A DNA stretch of 31,215 nucleotides, taken from NCBI GenBank assembly GCA_013115135.1, contig JABANP010000579.1, positions 1 through 31,215 of the forward strand, read 5' to 3'. Both the position numbers and the translations under genes were made by a program. Source of the stretch: Perkinsus olseni. Taxonomy: Eukaryota > Perkinsozoa > Perkinsida > Perkinsidae. Positions 1 through 9,554 of the stretch are shown here, one piece after another; the first letter of the stretch is position 1; every line of letters starts with the position of its first letter. A model generated the notes under the pieces. The model saw nothing but the letters and a program-made list of their open reading frames with translations, was not told the origin of the DNA and made no database searches.

Positions 1-385
1 CGTCCTGCGATCCACAAGCGCGCTAGCTGTCGCTACCCCAGTCGTGGGGAGTATCTCCCATAATCCCGCACATGGAATGAGCTCACGTGAAACACTAGGA
101 GGTTTGTTATGAGACTGGGCCAGTCTGGCTGGCTAAGTGCGAAGACGATACCCGGGTTCTACAATCTTACATCTGCTGCCTTATCATCATCCGCCACTTA
201 GCTTAGCTTCAGCGTAGCTCCGCATCGGAGCAAGATAAGATCAGCGACACAAGCATCGCAGGTCCTCCTTGTCTTGAGTCCTTCTCACTACCATTCTTTT
301 TCGACGGAGGACTGACTGACGATCTGAGACGGTGAAGCTCTGAGGCTTCCCTCGCGCTCAATACCCGCCTGAAGCGCTACGTCCC
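1..385. other. Intergenic stretch, no gene seen
   Basis: I see no convincing reading frame, RNA gene or repeat boundary here. The dispersed repeat that follows may begin slightly before 418, because similarity to its second copy can be followed weakly back to about 385. Confidence 0.5.
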
Positions 386-417
386 TCCCGTTACACGGCG
401 CTGGTCGAAACCTTGCT

Positions 418-656
418 CTCGTCACGTCACGCGCCGGCGCTGCTCAACGAGATCAAGCGGAAACGCCTTGGGAGGGAATGCCGGTCTCGAAGTGACGACA
501 GAATCATCGAGTTCTGCACCCAAACACCTCGTGGCGTTGCTTGGGGTAACATGGCGTTGCTCCTCGCGGGCCTTCTCTCTCAATTCAATATGAGAGAAAG
601 AGGACAGTGCACGCTGAGGATTCGCGTGCAAACCGACCTGCGCTGTAGCGAGCTAG
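418..656 (+). repeat. Dispersed repeat, copy 1
   Basis: This block reappears inverted at about 10,975-11,215. Shared stretches include GGGAGGGAATGCCGGTCTCG, TTCTGCACCCAAACACCTCG and CACGCTGAGGATTCGCGTGC, with substitutions and small indels between them. Copy 1 is bounded by a 9-bp inverted repeat, ACGTCACGC at 425-433 and GCGTGACGT at 656-664, which could be the ends of a small non-autonomous DNA element, but copy 2 shows only one such end. The short open frame across it (413-661) is conserved only as far as the DNA is, so I do not call it a gene. Confidence 0.6.
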
Positions 657-786
657 CGTGACGTTACTCGCGTCACATGGGATTTTGCGAACGGTTGGGC
701 TCCTATGGCCTATCTCCTTGCCCAAGGATCACCAGAAGTGAATCGAGCACTTATCCGTATCGTGGTGGTGCTTCTGTCGTGTTCGT

Positions 787-806
787 CCCAGTTACTGGGA
801 CCCAGT
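787..806. repeat. Inverted-then-direct triplet, CCCAGT/ACTGGG/CCCAGT
   Basis: CCCAGT, one base, its complement ACTGGG, one base, and CCCAGT again. Each neighbouring pair forms a palindrome with a single-base centre. The A / A-inverted / A order is what a short template switch during replication would leave. Confidence 0.6.
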
Positions 807-916
807 AGCACAAGATGTCGTGGTTGAAAGACGAACTGTGCATGCGATGAACAATACGTTGTGCTATTCCCTCCATCACTGGTTCCCTTTCGTAGGTAGC
901 TGTCCATTTACCAATG

Positions 917-1817
917 ATGATCTTCCGCCTTATCATCTCAGCCTTCCGTTTCTTACCTCTGGTCTACGGTGGTCGCAGGTGTCGCCCTTCTCCCAAACCA
1001 GCATCCCACGCACATTCGAGCCCCGCCCAAACTCCAGTTCCGACTCTCCCCGCCCAAACTCCAGTTCCGACTCTCCCCCTCGTACCCAAGCTCGATGAGC
1101 ACACGTACAAGCACATCGGCTATTTCGTTTACGAGTCGAAAGTTCCCTACTCCGTCAAGATGGTTTTTGTTGGCCTTCCTGGCGATGTGGGCATGTTCTC
1201 CGTGGAGTGTAAAGGTTTTTATCAGAGTAATTTGTTCCGTCTTCACCGAAGTCGAGGGAGACCCGGACGTTATCCACCAGGTGCCGGACGCTGGTCCTGA
1301 GCGGGATGAGCATGGGGTTTGGGTAGCTCGAGCGGAAGGTGCATGCCCTGAGGCCATGGTCCGACAACAAGATTTCTCTTATTTCAGTGTCAACGAGGGC
1401 GGCGATTTAGAGGTTTCCTTCGGCGATAACCTTGTTACTCTATCACGCACCTGGTTGCCGCTGGTACCGGGAGTCTATTCCTCTGGCGACTCGTCCGAGT
1501 TTGGAGTCCAGATGCAGTATAAAATCAGCATGGACGGGACCGTTGATGTGAAGCTTGGCTGCGCTGATGGCGGTGACACCGGTTTCAAGAAGTACAAACT
1601 CGTTGGAACAGGCATTGGTAAGCCCTACATGGTGAAACCTGTCGATGACGGAGATACGTTAAAGGACCTCGTCGAGAGCCTCAAGTTGGCTTGCCCTGGT
1701 TTGACTGGATATCAACTCGATATGGACAACTACAATACTGTGGGATTTGCGACCGGAGGAGTGATTTACGTTGCTGGTGAATTCTTCCGTGATGCTCTTC
1801 ATAGACAACTTTCTTAG
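917..1817 (+). pseudogene. Secreted-protein family copy A, frameshifted
   Basis: Homologous to the intact 297-residue protein at 8367-7474. The N-terminal part starts at the second ATG (917), which aligns with the intact copy's start; about 40 nt upstream of the two starts also match (CTTTCGTA, CTGTCCAT, ACCAAT). It has a hydrophobic signal-like start, a Pro/Thr-rich linker and a segment with SVEC. That frame stops at 1298-1300. The homologous remainder continues one base over, from about 1245 to the TAG at 1815-1817, and includes EGACP, DGTVDVKLGC, TGFKKYKL and GIGKPY. The net length difference from the intact copy in the broken segment is +7 nt, so a +1 shift is needed between about 1235 and 1265. 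I read this as a decayed paralogue. A sequencing error, unusual splicing or programmed shift cannot be excluded. Function is unknown. Confidence 0.7.
1021..1074 (+). repeat. 27-bp tandem duplication in copy A linker
   Basis: Two exact copies of a 27-bp unit (1021-1047 and 1048-1074), each encoding the nine residues PAQTPVPTL in the frame of the N-terminal part of copy A. The Pro/Thr-rich linker in this family evolves by in-frame repeat expansion; copy B has an analogous run of VPT/GPT repeats. Confidence 0.9.
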
Positions 1818-2721
1818 TCTTTTTCCGCCTATTGTTGTTAGTCCCTATTCCAATCAATTTTTTCCCTCCTTACGCTCCGGAGCGCAGGGACGGCTAGTGA
1901 CGTTCGCGTCGATTCCAGAATTCTCTTACTCGTTTACTGCAACTCAAGTTTTGCCGATCATCAGTCAGTGACAACTGTCAAGGAAGCACCTGTCCTAGAC
2001 TCCGTTTCGCCACTCGATCACAATTGGCGATGTTGAGTTCAGTTGGTCAGGCAGGATGTCGATAGAAATGGGCGATACAGTAACTGTATTTCAGACGAAA
2101 TCTCCATGGGAGAGTGATGAGAGTTAGCCTAGGGGAACTAGTTAATGGTATTTGTCGCTGTCCATTGCCGAGTAAATGATCGCACACACAGCCTGGCAAG
2201 TTGTTGCGTGAACTCTCTTCTTCAATGCTCAACAATAGCTTGTTTAGCGCGCCACTCACTTAAGATTGAAGTTCAGCTTATTTGTGAGAAAGATCGAAGT
2301 ATCCCTATGTCTAGGGCTTATATCTAACCCTAACGTATTAATTGCAAACTTGAGTTTTCGAACTTAATATCAGCCTAGAATTTCTGGCATTTTCTTCCAC
2401 CACTACACCATTGTTGTGTTGTTGGAAGGATCTACGACAGTCGGTTCCAACCGGGGAGCAATGGAGTCCATTGCTGCTGCGTCCCATGAAACCCAAGGTT
2501 GCTACCCGCATTTGCTCTTTGTGCGTTCGAACGTCACGGCAATCGTGTGCATTCCTCGACACGCGAGTAAGCACACGTCTTCCCCGACCTCCTGTCGAGT
2601 CCTGTTTCCACAGCTCTTCGAGCCCTGTCTCAAATAGCCACTGTACTGAGTTATAGTGCACAAGTGAATACTCAACCCAGTGATTGTGTCCCAGTCATCC
2701 CTTGGATACCGAGGACTCCTC

Positions 2722-2740
2722 GCCTCCTCGGCGAGGAGGC
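2722..2740. repeat. Perfect palindrome, 9-bp arms, 1-nt centre
   Basis: GCCTCCTCG, G, CGAGGAGGC. One member of the odd-centred palindrome class seen throughout the non-transposon part of the window. Confidence 0.9.
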
Positions 2741-3486
2741 AATGGAAGTTAGGCCATTCACCGGAATGCGATGAAGAAAGGCTAGACTAGCCTGGCTAGT
2801 CTGTTGTCATTCACACTCTGTAATCCAGGGAACACAAGCCAGGATATTGGAGGGGTTAATCTCAATAACGTATGAACAGATCCATGGTAAATCACTTGAG
2901 CCTAGCAGAAGAAAATCTCACAAACATGTGTAGAATGCTGGCCGTGGGAGACAGGATCGGGCGTGCGCTACTCTGGATGTCTGTGTAAAAGATATCTAGC
3001 CGTTTCGTGTTCTCATCTGTCTCCTCGGTTACTAAGATTTTGAGAGAAGTCTCGTGACTAGTTCAGTTGCATTTGCCCTCCGGAAGCGCTGTCTTCCATT
3101 GATCTCTGCAACTTCCCGTCAATCAAGCTATCTACATCAAGAACTCTACTTGCGTTCTAGTCCATTCCCAACTACACCAACCCCACCCTTCGAGAGAGCA
3201 TACTACACAAACAATAGCGTGCGTGCCTGCGACACGACAACACACGGGCTGTTCAGTAAACTTTGGCAAGACCTTTTCCAGAACTACTTTTTAGAATCAT
3301 TTCTCAGAATGCATTCCCGAATCCTGTTCAGTGAACTCTATTCTCAAATATTTCAGAACGAGTTATGGAATCAGTTCCGAGATGTGTTCAAACCCCTTCC
3401 GCGTCACTGGAAATCCGCATGACGCGGATCGCGTCACGCGATGGTTTTCATGAGTCGTATAATCGAGCGAGTATGTTCGAATCACA

Positions 3487-3503
3487 ACTCGCGCAGCGCG
3501 AGT
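3487..3503. repeat. Perfect palindrome, 8-bp arms, 1-nt centre
   Basis: ACTCGCGC, A, GCGCGAGT. It lies in a short CGCG-rich patch that also contains CGCGTCACGCG just upstream. Confidence 0.9.
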
Positions 3504-3929
3504 CGCGCTCAGCACTTGAAATGGTTTCACGATGAATCATTTGTGCCATCTATCAACAGCGATTGCAGACTCGGATCTTGAGCTTTGTCCGAATAAGTCC
3601 AGCTCGGTGCTGTACGTGGATTAAATATTATACCAACTTGTTACCTTGGAATCCCTTCAGCATCTCACATTAGCTGTGGCAAGCAAGTACAAGATAGGCT
3701 GGATAGCAACAAAAGGTCCTTTCGCAGATCTTTGCGTTGTCATCACCACGAGCTACGTCACCAACGTGTTTGTTGACTACAGGAGCGGCCAGGAGCAACA
3801 ACCTTTAGCATCTCGTTGGAGTCTTTGACGTGTCGAGGTTGCGCTCGACAGCTTATGTAGAGTGCTGAAAAAGCCAGTTCTATTAATCACACGATCAGTC
3901 GTTGATGCTATATTGAGTGCTTGTACCGG

Positions 3930-4339
3930 ACAAGCTTGTACGTCTTGTATCAACTTGTACAAGTTACGTACAACTATCAGTTGTACGTCTTGTACAACTT
4001 GTAAGCATCGCCGTACAAGCTGTACGCCCGGATTGACGCCTGAGAAACGGTGTCTCAGACTGTGTAGACACCGTATCTGTCTCGGAATTTGTCTGGTGGA
4101 CTGTGAAGGTCGACTACTAAACTCGGCCGAAGCGCGTCGGTTAAACCGACGAACCGATTCGGTTCGACAAGAAGCAATAACGACTCCTACTTCCCGGTGT
4201 CGCTCAAACGAGAATCGCTGTGTCTCAGCGTAAGACTTACAGATCGATAATGACCGTGTCCGCAAGTTTGAGGACACCGACCGCACAACTTGAGTCAAGT
4301 TGTGCGGATTAGTGGTTGTGCGGTACAACCGCCAATCCG
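3930..4339. repeat. Palindrome-dense block
   Basis: A 410-bp block of successive palindromes: ACAAGCTTGT (3930-3939); AACTTGTACAAGTT (3952-3965); a 10-bp stem with 3-nt loop (3966-3988); a 9-bp stem ACGGTGTCT/AGACACCGT (4047-4055 and 4066-4074); CGTCGGTT-A-AACCGACG (4135-4151); CGAACCG-ATT-CGGTTCG (4150-4166); a perfect 13-bp stem with 1-nt loop (4281-4307); and a 15-bp stem with one mismatch and one wobble (4305-4319 with 4325-4339). The first third is dominated by the word GTACAA and its complement. I see no coding potential and no clear outer boundary. It could be a foldback element or mutation-made hairpins. Confidence 0.65.
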
Positions 4340-4633
4340 CTGGTTTGACTGAGAGCTCTAACGCAACAATCGCAGGTGGGTGGGAGTGATTCTTCGATGA
4401 TTACGATCGACTTTCCGTAATGCATCTCAATGCACGTAAAAAACAGTGATTCAAAATCACTGAATACAACAATTTAGAGAACGAAGCGTGCCCCACAGGC
4501 TGCCCGTAGACTCCCCCAGGGGCATACGAGGAAGTGCTAGGGTCCCTGGTCTAAAAATTCATTAGTAGGGAAAGAAGGCACCAGCGGGATATATGGCTAC
4601 GGGACCTAGTAGAGAAGAGTCAGGATTCCACAC
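4340..4633. other. Intergenic stretch, no gene seen
   Basis: There is a small stem CAGTGAT/ATCACTG near 4446. An 18-nt stretch (4533-4550) recurs exactly, inverted, at 31,177-31,194 near the window end. Nothing else stands out. Confidence 0.4.
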
Positions 4634-5483
4634 TCAGGAAGACTCCTTGAAAAGACGATCGCTTCGGCCAGCCGCAAAGACGTAAACGCCTTTGGAGGTT
4701 GCGAATCCCACAGTCGGGTATTCATGACCAGGGAAAAGACGACTCCATTGATCAGGACAGACCGCCTTGAGGTCGTTGATGAGGTCATCCCACGTGTCTC
4801 CGTCCTTCATGGCTGACAGTTTGTAGGGCTTACCAATGCCCGTTCCCACAAGCTTGTACTTCTTAAAACCGGTGTGACCACCATCTTTGCAGCCAAGCTT
4901 CACACCGACGGTTCCGTCAATGTTGACGTTGTAATGCATCTTGGATGCAGAATTTGCCTCCGAGGAATACATTCCTGGGATGAGTGAATGCCAGACGCGC
5001 TCGAGGAAGATCTCCTTCCCACCGAAGCTGGTAGCCATTCGATCTTGGAAGTCAATTCTGAATCCGGTGAAATCGCTGGCGGCGATGCCAGCTTGGGGGC
5101 AGGCAGCTTTAGCTCCAGCAATCCAGCGAAGATGGTCCTTTTATCCTCGGGGGCGGCTTAAACCAGTTAGTTTGATACGATGTTCCAGTTTCACACTCTA
5201 CAGAGAACATAGCGATTCCCGTGTCAGCGAAGAGGAAGACTATCTTCACAGGATTCAGACCAGAAGTCTTGTAGACGAATTTGACAGCGTGCTCGTACAT
5301 ACTGACACTGGGATTGAGAGTGGTACCCACGGCCGTCGTGAGGCCAACCGTTGTGGGGCCAACCAATGTGGGCACAACCAATGTGGGGCAGGGGGTAGTC
5401 GGTTTTGGGGTGCCGCGACTTTTGCAACCACCATGGGCCACAATGACGATGAAGGAGATGAAAGCGATAAGGTGAAGGACCAT
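4634..5483 (-). pseudogene. Secreted-protein family copy B, frameshifted
   Basis: Second damaged paralogue of the protein at 8367-7474. I place the start at 5483, because its MVL start aligns with MVL of the intact copy; upstream in-frame codons run on but are not homologous. The N-terminal part has a signal-like stretch ending in AHGGC, a TPCPT and VPT/GPT-rich linker and SVEC, then runs into a stop at 5109-5111. The homologous remainder starts one base over near 5140 (WIAGAKAACP) and continues to the stop at 4634, with DGTVGVKLGC, GFKKYKLVG, GIGKPYKL and AMKDGDT. Relative to the intact copy it lacks 41 nt between the conserved F and the conserved W, giving a +1 frame change. About 110 bp of the core (4809-4919) is nearly identical to 7643-7753 of the intact gene. 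Probably a pseudogene; function unknown. Confidence 0.7.
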
Positions 5484-5770
5484 TATTGTTGAAAATGAAC
5501 TGTTCATTATGCAGCGGCTTACACGGACACAAGTCGGCACGAGAAGATAGCGTACCCATAAGGCGATTATCAGAAGTCCTCCACAGAAGTGCTTCTGAAG
5601 CACTCAAACCATGATGGCCTAGTGGGTGATTTAGCCATCCACTGGGAGTTTCAGGCGAGGGAGCCCGGTGGAGCAGACGCTGATAGGCCCTATCGGATGG
5701 GGCCTTGACAGGATCCGCGTCACGTGACGTGACTCACGTCTTGGGCGGGCCACAGTGCTCCTCAAATGCG

Positions 5771-6000
5771 AGTCGCGCCTCAAGTTTTCCAGGTAAACTA
5801 TTTCACTACTGTACTTAAGTAACATCATTGAGGCGGCTTAAACTTGGATTTACTGAAGGCGCCTTAAGTTCTTACGGCGGTACTTGAGTAACTTCATTAC
5901 TTATCTGAGACAAGTTGTCTAACAACCTTACTACTTAAGGAGCAACTGAAGTACGCCTCGAGTATAATTTAGATTGAGGGTCACCTACAATATCTAAACT
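5771..6000. repeat. CTTAAG/CTCAAG-rich repeat, left half
   Basis: AT-rich sequence dense in CTTAAG, CTTGAG and CTCAAG words, including GAAGGCGCCTTAAGTT. A similar word set, with GAGGCGCCTTAATTTAA, occurs at about 6636-6795. The two patches may be diverged, partly inverted copies flanking the tRNA-like segment, but they are too decayed to fix boundaries or exact orientation by eye. Confidence 0.35.
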
Positions 6001-6030
6001 CCTTCTCAAGTCGCGTTTTTACGCGTGACG

Positions 6031-6107
6031 ACGCTGTGATTCGAACCGGCAACCTTTCTTATGGCAGCAGGGCGCTCTTCCTACTGAGCTGCGCTACAGA
6101 AGGTCCA
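6031..6107 (-). other. tRNA-like sequence, degenerate
   Basis: Read on the minus strand it has a good A-box-like segment (TAGCGCAGCTCAGTAGG) and a B-box-like segment (GGTTCGAATC) at about tRNA spacing. The expected T-arm, anticodon and acceptor stems do not pair, so it is not a functional tRNA gene. It is more likely a tRNA pseudogene or the head of a SINE-like repeat. Confidence 0.35.
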
Positions 6108-6490
6108 CGAGAGGAGATATGTACATTGGGTGTGTTTAATGAATGCGGAAATGCTTTGGCGCAGCTCTCATGGCGACATTGAGTGTGTTGTGATCACAGC
6201 GGGCTGACCGTGGTGCGCATCCCAACTCTCGGTACTCAATGACATGACATTCACAGAAACCATTCAAGAAGCACACACAACACTTGCTCAATTGCCACCT
6301 TTTCGATCTCTAGTACCTCCCTCTTCAATCATTCTCCGACAGCATTGCAGCAGAGTCTTCCCTTCCAATCTAGCTTGTCGCCGATGAGACTGGCGGTGCC
6401 ATAGACTGCTCCCATCCCCATCCAGTCAGGAGCATCTTCCTGGAATCCAAAGCACGTCCCTCTTGCGCAACTGCCTTTGAAGGTAATCGG

Positions 6491-6570
6491 CGCTCAATCC
6501 AAGGATCGAACCCGAGTCGCCACGGGGAGAAGATGAGGCCTTAACCAATCAACCAACTCAGCTTGCAAAC
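6491..6570 (-). other. Second tRNA-like sequence, degenerate
   Basis: On the minus strand it has GCTGAGTTGG followed by GGTTCGATCC, with a T-arm that pairs using several G-T pairs, but no matching acceptor or anticodon stem. It has the same orientation as the one 0.4 kb upstream. Probably a tRNA-derived relic. Confidence 0.3.
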
Positions 6571-6635
6571 TCTTCTAGCATGTTTGGCTCTGGTACACCT
6601 CGCGAGTTCGCCGATCTTGCTCCTTAATTGCAATT

Positions 6636-6795
6636 TCAGGTGTACTTAACTACGCCTTGAATTTAGGAACTCCTCAAGGTTCTCCTAAACCTTGTGAAAC
6701 AAGTTAAGAACTTGAGTTCTCCTCGAGTAACTCCGTAAATTGATCCTAAACTTGAGGCGCCTTAATTTAACTATCCTTGTGAAACAGGCCCAGAA
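6636..6795. repeat. CTTAAG/CTCAAG-rich repeat, right half
   Basis: Shares the word composition of 5771-6000 (CTTGAG, CTCAAGG, GGCGCCTTAA). CCTTGTGAAACA occurs twice, near 6690 and 6774. Possibly the other end of one decayed element of about 1 kb. Confidence 0.3.
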
Positions 6796-7473
6796 TAACC
6801 CCGAAGATCCGTTCGTGTACGAACTTCGTACCATTTCCGATATGCAAATGGTGTCGAAGATCTCCATGGCCTGTAATCCTTTACATCGTGTACCTAGTCA
6901 GCAGGAGTTTCCGAAGGCCCCCCCAGCGGGAATCCGCATAACGGTAGAGAAGAATTGTGTGTGTAAACCTCGGCATAATGCCTATGAGACAGAGGATAGT
7001 TAGATAATGTCAAGCTATCCTCTCTTCTTGTGAGAGGTCTCGATGCGGGGATGGGTTTGCGAGAGTAGTCAAAATTTGAACTACCAATAGATATCGTGAA
7101 CTTCAAATGCGCGTACTCCGATGCAGGAAGCAAGATGAGACTGTCATTGCAGACGTATGACAATGATAACACTCTGGAAGAGTCAAAAAACGCCGTATAT
7201 CGATCATCGATTTCATCGCCATGTCTTGTACACTACCATTGACATTCGGGCTCACTAATAACTCGAAGGCTTTGGCAACTATGAGCGAGTGGAGGGTACT
7301 CGCAGGAACGATTCTTCGAGCATATCGTTTAAATTATCAGACTCAGGGAAAGGTCTCAACTAGTGCTCACCCAATACAACGAATCTTGGAAAAATGAGCC
7401 GCGCTCCACTCGAAAGGGGAGAAGGAGTCGCGAGAATAATATGCATACGCTTTCCGCGGTCGAAAAGCTGAAA

Positions 7474-8367
7474 CTACTCTTTGAAAAGACGCTCGGTGAC
7501 GTAATCACCGCCGGCGAAAATCACATCTTTGCCGGCAAAACACACATCTTCATACCTCGCTGTATTAAAGTATCTAGCTGATAGCTTGGGACAGGCACCC
7601 GTAAGGCTGTCGACGAGGTCATCCAACGTGTCTCCGTCCTTCATGGCTGACAGTTTGTAGGGCTTACCAATGCCCGCTCCCACAAGCTTGTACTTCTTAA
7701 AACCGGTGTCACCGCCATCGACGCAGCCAAGCTTCACACCGACGGTTCCGTCCGTGTTGACCTTGTAATGCTTCTCCACCAGCTTCTCGTCCGAATGGAT
7801 GGACGAATAGGTTCCCGGAGAGAGCGGCTCCCAGACACGCTCGAGTATACGCGATTCATCCGCGATGTAAGCCTCTACATTGCCTTGCCCGGTGACTCCG
7901 ATCGTGGCCAAGTCCTCCTGCACGACGGAAAGAAGAGGGCATGCCCTCTCCACCCCAGCAAGCCAGGCACCATGAGCGACTGTCTCAGGCCAAGATTCTA
8001 CATAATGGATGTTGTCATGGTCTTCAGAGGGATTTAGCTCGAACCAGCCAGTCTGATACGGATCCCTATCTTCGCTCTTACAGTCGACAGAGAGCATACC
8101 GAAGCCGGCTTCGTTGACGAGAAAGACAACCTCCGCCAATCCCGGACCCGTAGCCCGGTAGACGTATTTGCCCGGATACTTATGGATGCTAACACTCGGC
8201 TTGAGAGTGGTACCCACAGCCGCTTGGGGGACGAGCGTTGTGGTGCCAACCAATGCCGGGCCAACTGTTGTGGGGCAGGGGGTAGTAGTTGGAGTAGACT
8301 TAACTTTGCAGATACCATGGGCCACAACGGCGATGGAGGAAATGAAGGCGATAACGGGAAGGACCAT
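7474..8367 (-). CDS. Secreted protein of a local family, intact copy C
   Basis: 297 residues, ATG at 8367 and TAG at 7474-7476. Residues 1-19 are a hydrophobic signal-peptide-like stretch. Residues 20-60 are Thr/Pro/Val-rich and probably a linker. The remainder is an apparent extracellular domain. Cysteines are at 20, 31, 96, 143, 215, 259 and 276; those at 96 (SVDC), 143 (RACP), 215 (KLGC) and 259 (GACP) are shared with both broken copies, so two conserved disulfides are likely. The best conserved block is residues 206-250 (DGTVGVKLGC, DTGFKKYKLVG, GIGKPYKL, DGDTLDDL). There is no transmembrane segment after the signal. The start is supported by upstream similarity to copy A. I recognise no known family. 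Being secreted and present in three copies, it may act at the cell surface or host interface, but that is inference. Confidence 0.8.
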   Translation of the reverse strand: MVLPVIAFISSIAVVAHGICKVKSTPTTTPCPTTVGPALVGTTTLVPQAAVGTTLKPSVSIHKYPGKYVYRATGPGLAEVVFLVNEAGFGMLSVDCKSEDRDPYQTGWFELNPSEDHDNIHYVESWPETVAHGAWLAGVERACPLLSVVQEDLATIGVTGQGNVEAYIADESRILERVWEPLSPGTYSSIHSDEKLVEKHYKVNTDGTVGVKLGCVDGGDTGFKKYKLVGAGIGKPYKLSAMKDGDTLDDLVDSLTGACPKLSARYFNTARYEDVCFAGKDVIFAGGDYVTERLFKE

Positions 8368-9010
8368 TATTGGTGCATGGACAGCAGCTTACGAAAGGAA
8401 ATCAACGACGTTACAGACATCGTCACCCGTAAAGAGTGGGTCGTTGTTCATTGCCACCATCAACTCCTATTCGCCCTCCACTCCCAACTGCTCCACTAGA
8501 CGTCACGAGGAGATACGGTGCGAATAGGATGATAACGAGACACTTGGCGGGGAATGAGCACTCGAGCTACTCGCCCAGAAGGAGGAAAAACGATCCCGAG
8601 CTGCGAGGTTACAGAGCTGTTCATCGACGTTCACCGCGTCACTATCGTGAGCATGAACATGGCGCCAGTGGCGCCGCGCCATCTGCCGTCATATCAGAAT
8701 AGGGTTATAACACTTCCGAACGAAACTCTCCGAAAATGAGAAACATGCAGAGTGAGAAAGGCTGAGCTCGCAGCGACGAGGGCTGGTCGAGCTCAGCACG
8801 GAATGGGCAGAGGAATGAATCCCAAGGCATTCATAGAGAAGGGACAGGGGAACAGCGGGGATACAACCGTTGTCTGCAGCCGACTGCATCTAAACTGAAT
8901 CTATGATGAGCACACAGGTGAACGGCGCCAGGGTCCGCCGGACCTGCAGATTTGAGCTCAGGTGGGTTACGGAACGACAGAACAGCGCCCGAAACGTTGC
9001 CACAGGCGTC

Positions 9011-9027
9011 GACTCACTCAGTGAGTC
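9011..9027. repeat. Perfect palindrome, 8-bp arms, 1-nt centre
   Basis: GACTCACT, C, AGTGAGTC. Confidence 0.9.
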
Positions 9028-9056
9028 TTTCGGATATCAGACGGTGGGTAATTTAG

Positions 9057-9073
9057 GCCACATAGTATGTGGC
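9057..9073. repeat. Perfect palindrome, 8-bp arms, 1-nt centre
   Basis: GCCACATA, G, TATGTGGC, only 29 nt after the previous palindrome. Confidence 0.9.
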
Positions 9074-9503
9074 ACATAGTGACGTTGCCTCTGTTGCATA
9101 GGCTTGCTTACGATTGATGCTCTTCAAGGAGTTTCTTCAGCACAGGAACTGTACTCAAGAAACTGCCTGTATGACAGGCGAGTATTACTGGTCAAAAGTT
9201 CTATCCTGAACCATTCTGAGGCAGTCCGATGCACACTTCAGTGAAGAGCGTCACGACGTTTTGGACGCCGTTTCAGAATCTCTGCCCGAATCGTAACTCA
9301 GGACCGCCGTGATGAGGCGTTAGCTCAGAAGGGAATTCTGGCAATGCTCTCTCCAAGCTAGCGCTCTTCACAGCATGGAATCAACACCCCGCGCCGAGTC
9401 TCGAGATCAGTGGTCTCGCGATATTCTGTTCTCACGAGACAGAAGAGAAAGAAGCTTATCGCCGAAAGTGGTGTAGAGTATACGCGCCGAAAGTTCGTGG
9501 ACG

Positions 9504-9554
9504 AGAAATTGATGAGCAAAGGGTAGAAGTTCTACCCTTTTCTCATCAATTTCT
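9504..9554. repeat. 51-nt inverted repeat, 25-bp arms, 1-nt centre
   Basis: The arms 9504-9528 and 9530-9554 are complementary at 24 of 25 positions (mismatch at 9517/9541) around a single G at 9529. The innermost 11 pairs are perfect. As RNA it would be a very stable hairpin, and as DNA a cruciform candidate. It is not in a credible coding frame. Confidence 0.95.

Larger units (their letters stand above)
1818..3929. other. Intergenic stretch, no gene seen
   Basis: About 2.1 kb without a supported gene. It holds two perfect one-base-centre palindromes (2722-2740 and 3487-3503). At 3240-3390 there is a loose run of TTCAGA and TTCAGT-type words that looks like a decayed simple repeat. The longest open frame (3054-3422, 122 codons) has no signal peptide, domain or homologue in the window. 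Confidence 0.5.
5484..7473. other. Intergenic stretch with repeats and tRNA-like sequences
   Basis: Two kilobases without a supported protein gene. It contains the CTTAAG-rich repeat halves and two tRNA-like sequences listed separately, and a CACGTGACGTGACTCACGTC cluster near 5721-5740. The open frames here (60-92 codons) lack any domain or signal feature. Confidence 0.5.

Noticed and set aside
413..661. 82-codon frame as a gene, supported by a similar frame at 11,435-11,091
   Set aside because: The similarity is that of a dispersed DNA repeat with indels; the frames do not remain co-linear across it.
425..664. A confident DNA-transposon call for the dispersed repeat
   Set aside because: Terminal inverted repeats are only 9 bp, present in copy 1 but not at both ends of copy 2, and no target duplication is visible.
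969..1244. Reading the 282-codon frame 969-1817 as one intact gene
   Set aside because: Its first 80 or so residues are not homologous to the family; the adjacent frame from 917 is, with signal peptide and linker. The gene is split by a frame change.
3054..3422. 122-codon frame as a gene
   Set aside because: Composition follows a decayed TTCAGA-type simple repeat; no signal, domain or paralogue.
3930..4020. GTACAA repeats as a CRISPR array
   Set aside because: Words are short, palindromic and irregularly spaced; no repeat-spacer structure and no cas genes.
6031..6570. Two functional tRNA genes
   Set aside because: Acceptor and anticodon stems do not pair in either, and the T-arm pairs only in the second, through G-T pairs.
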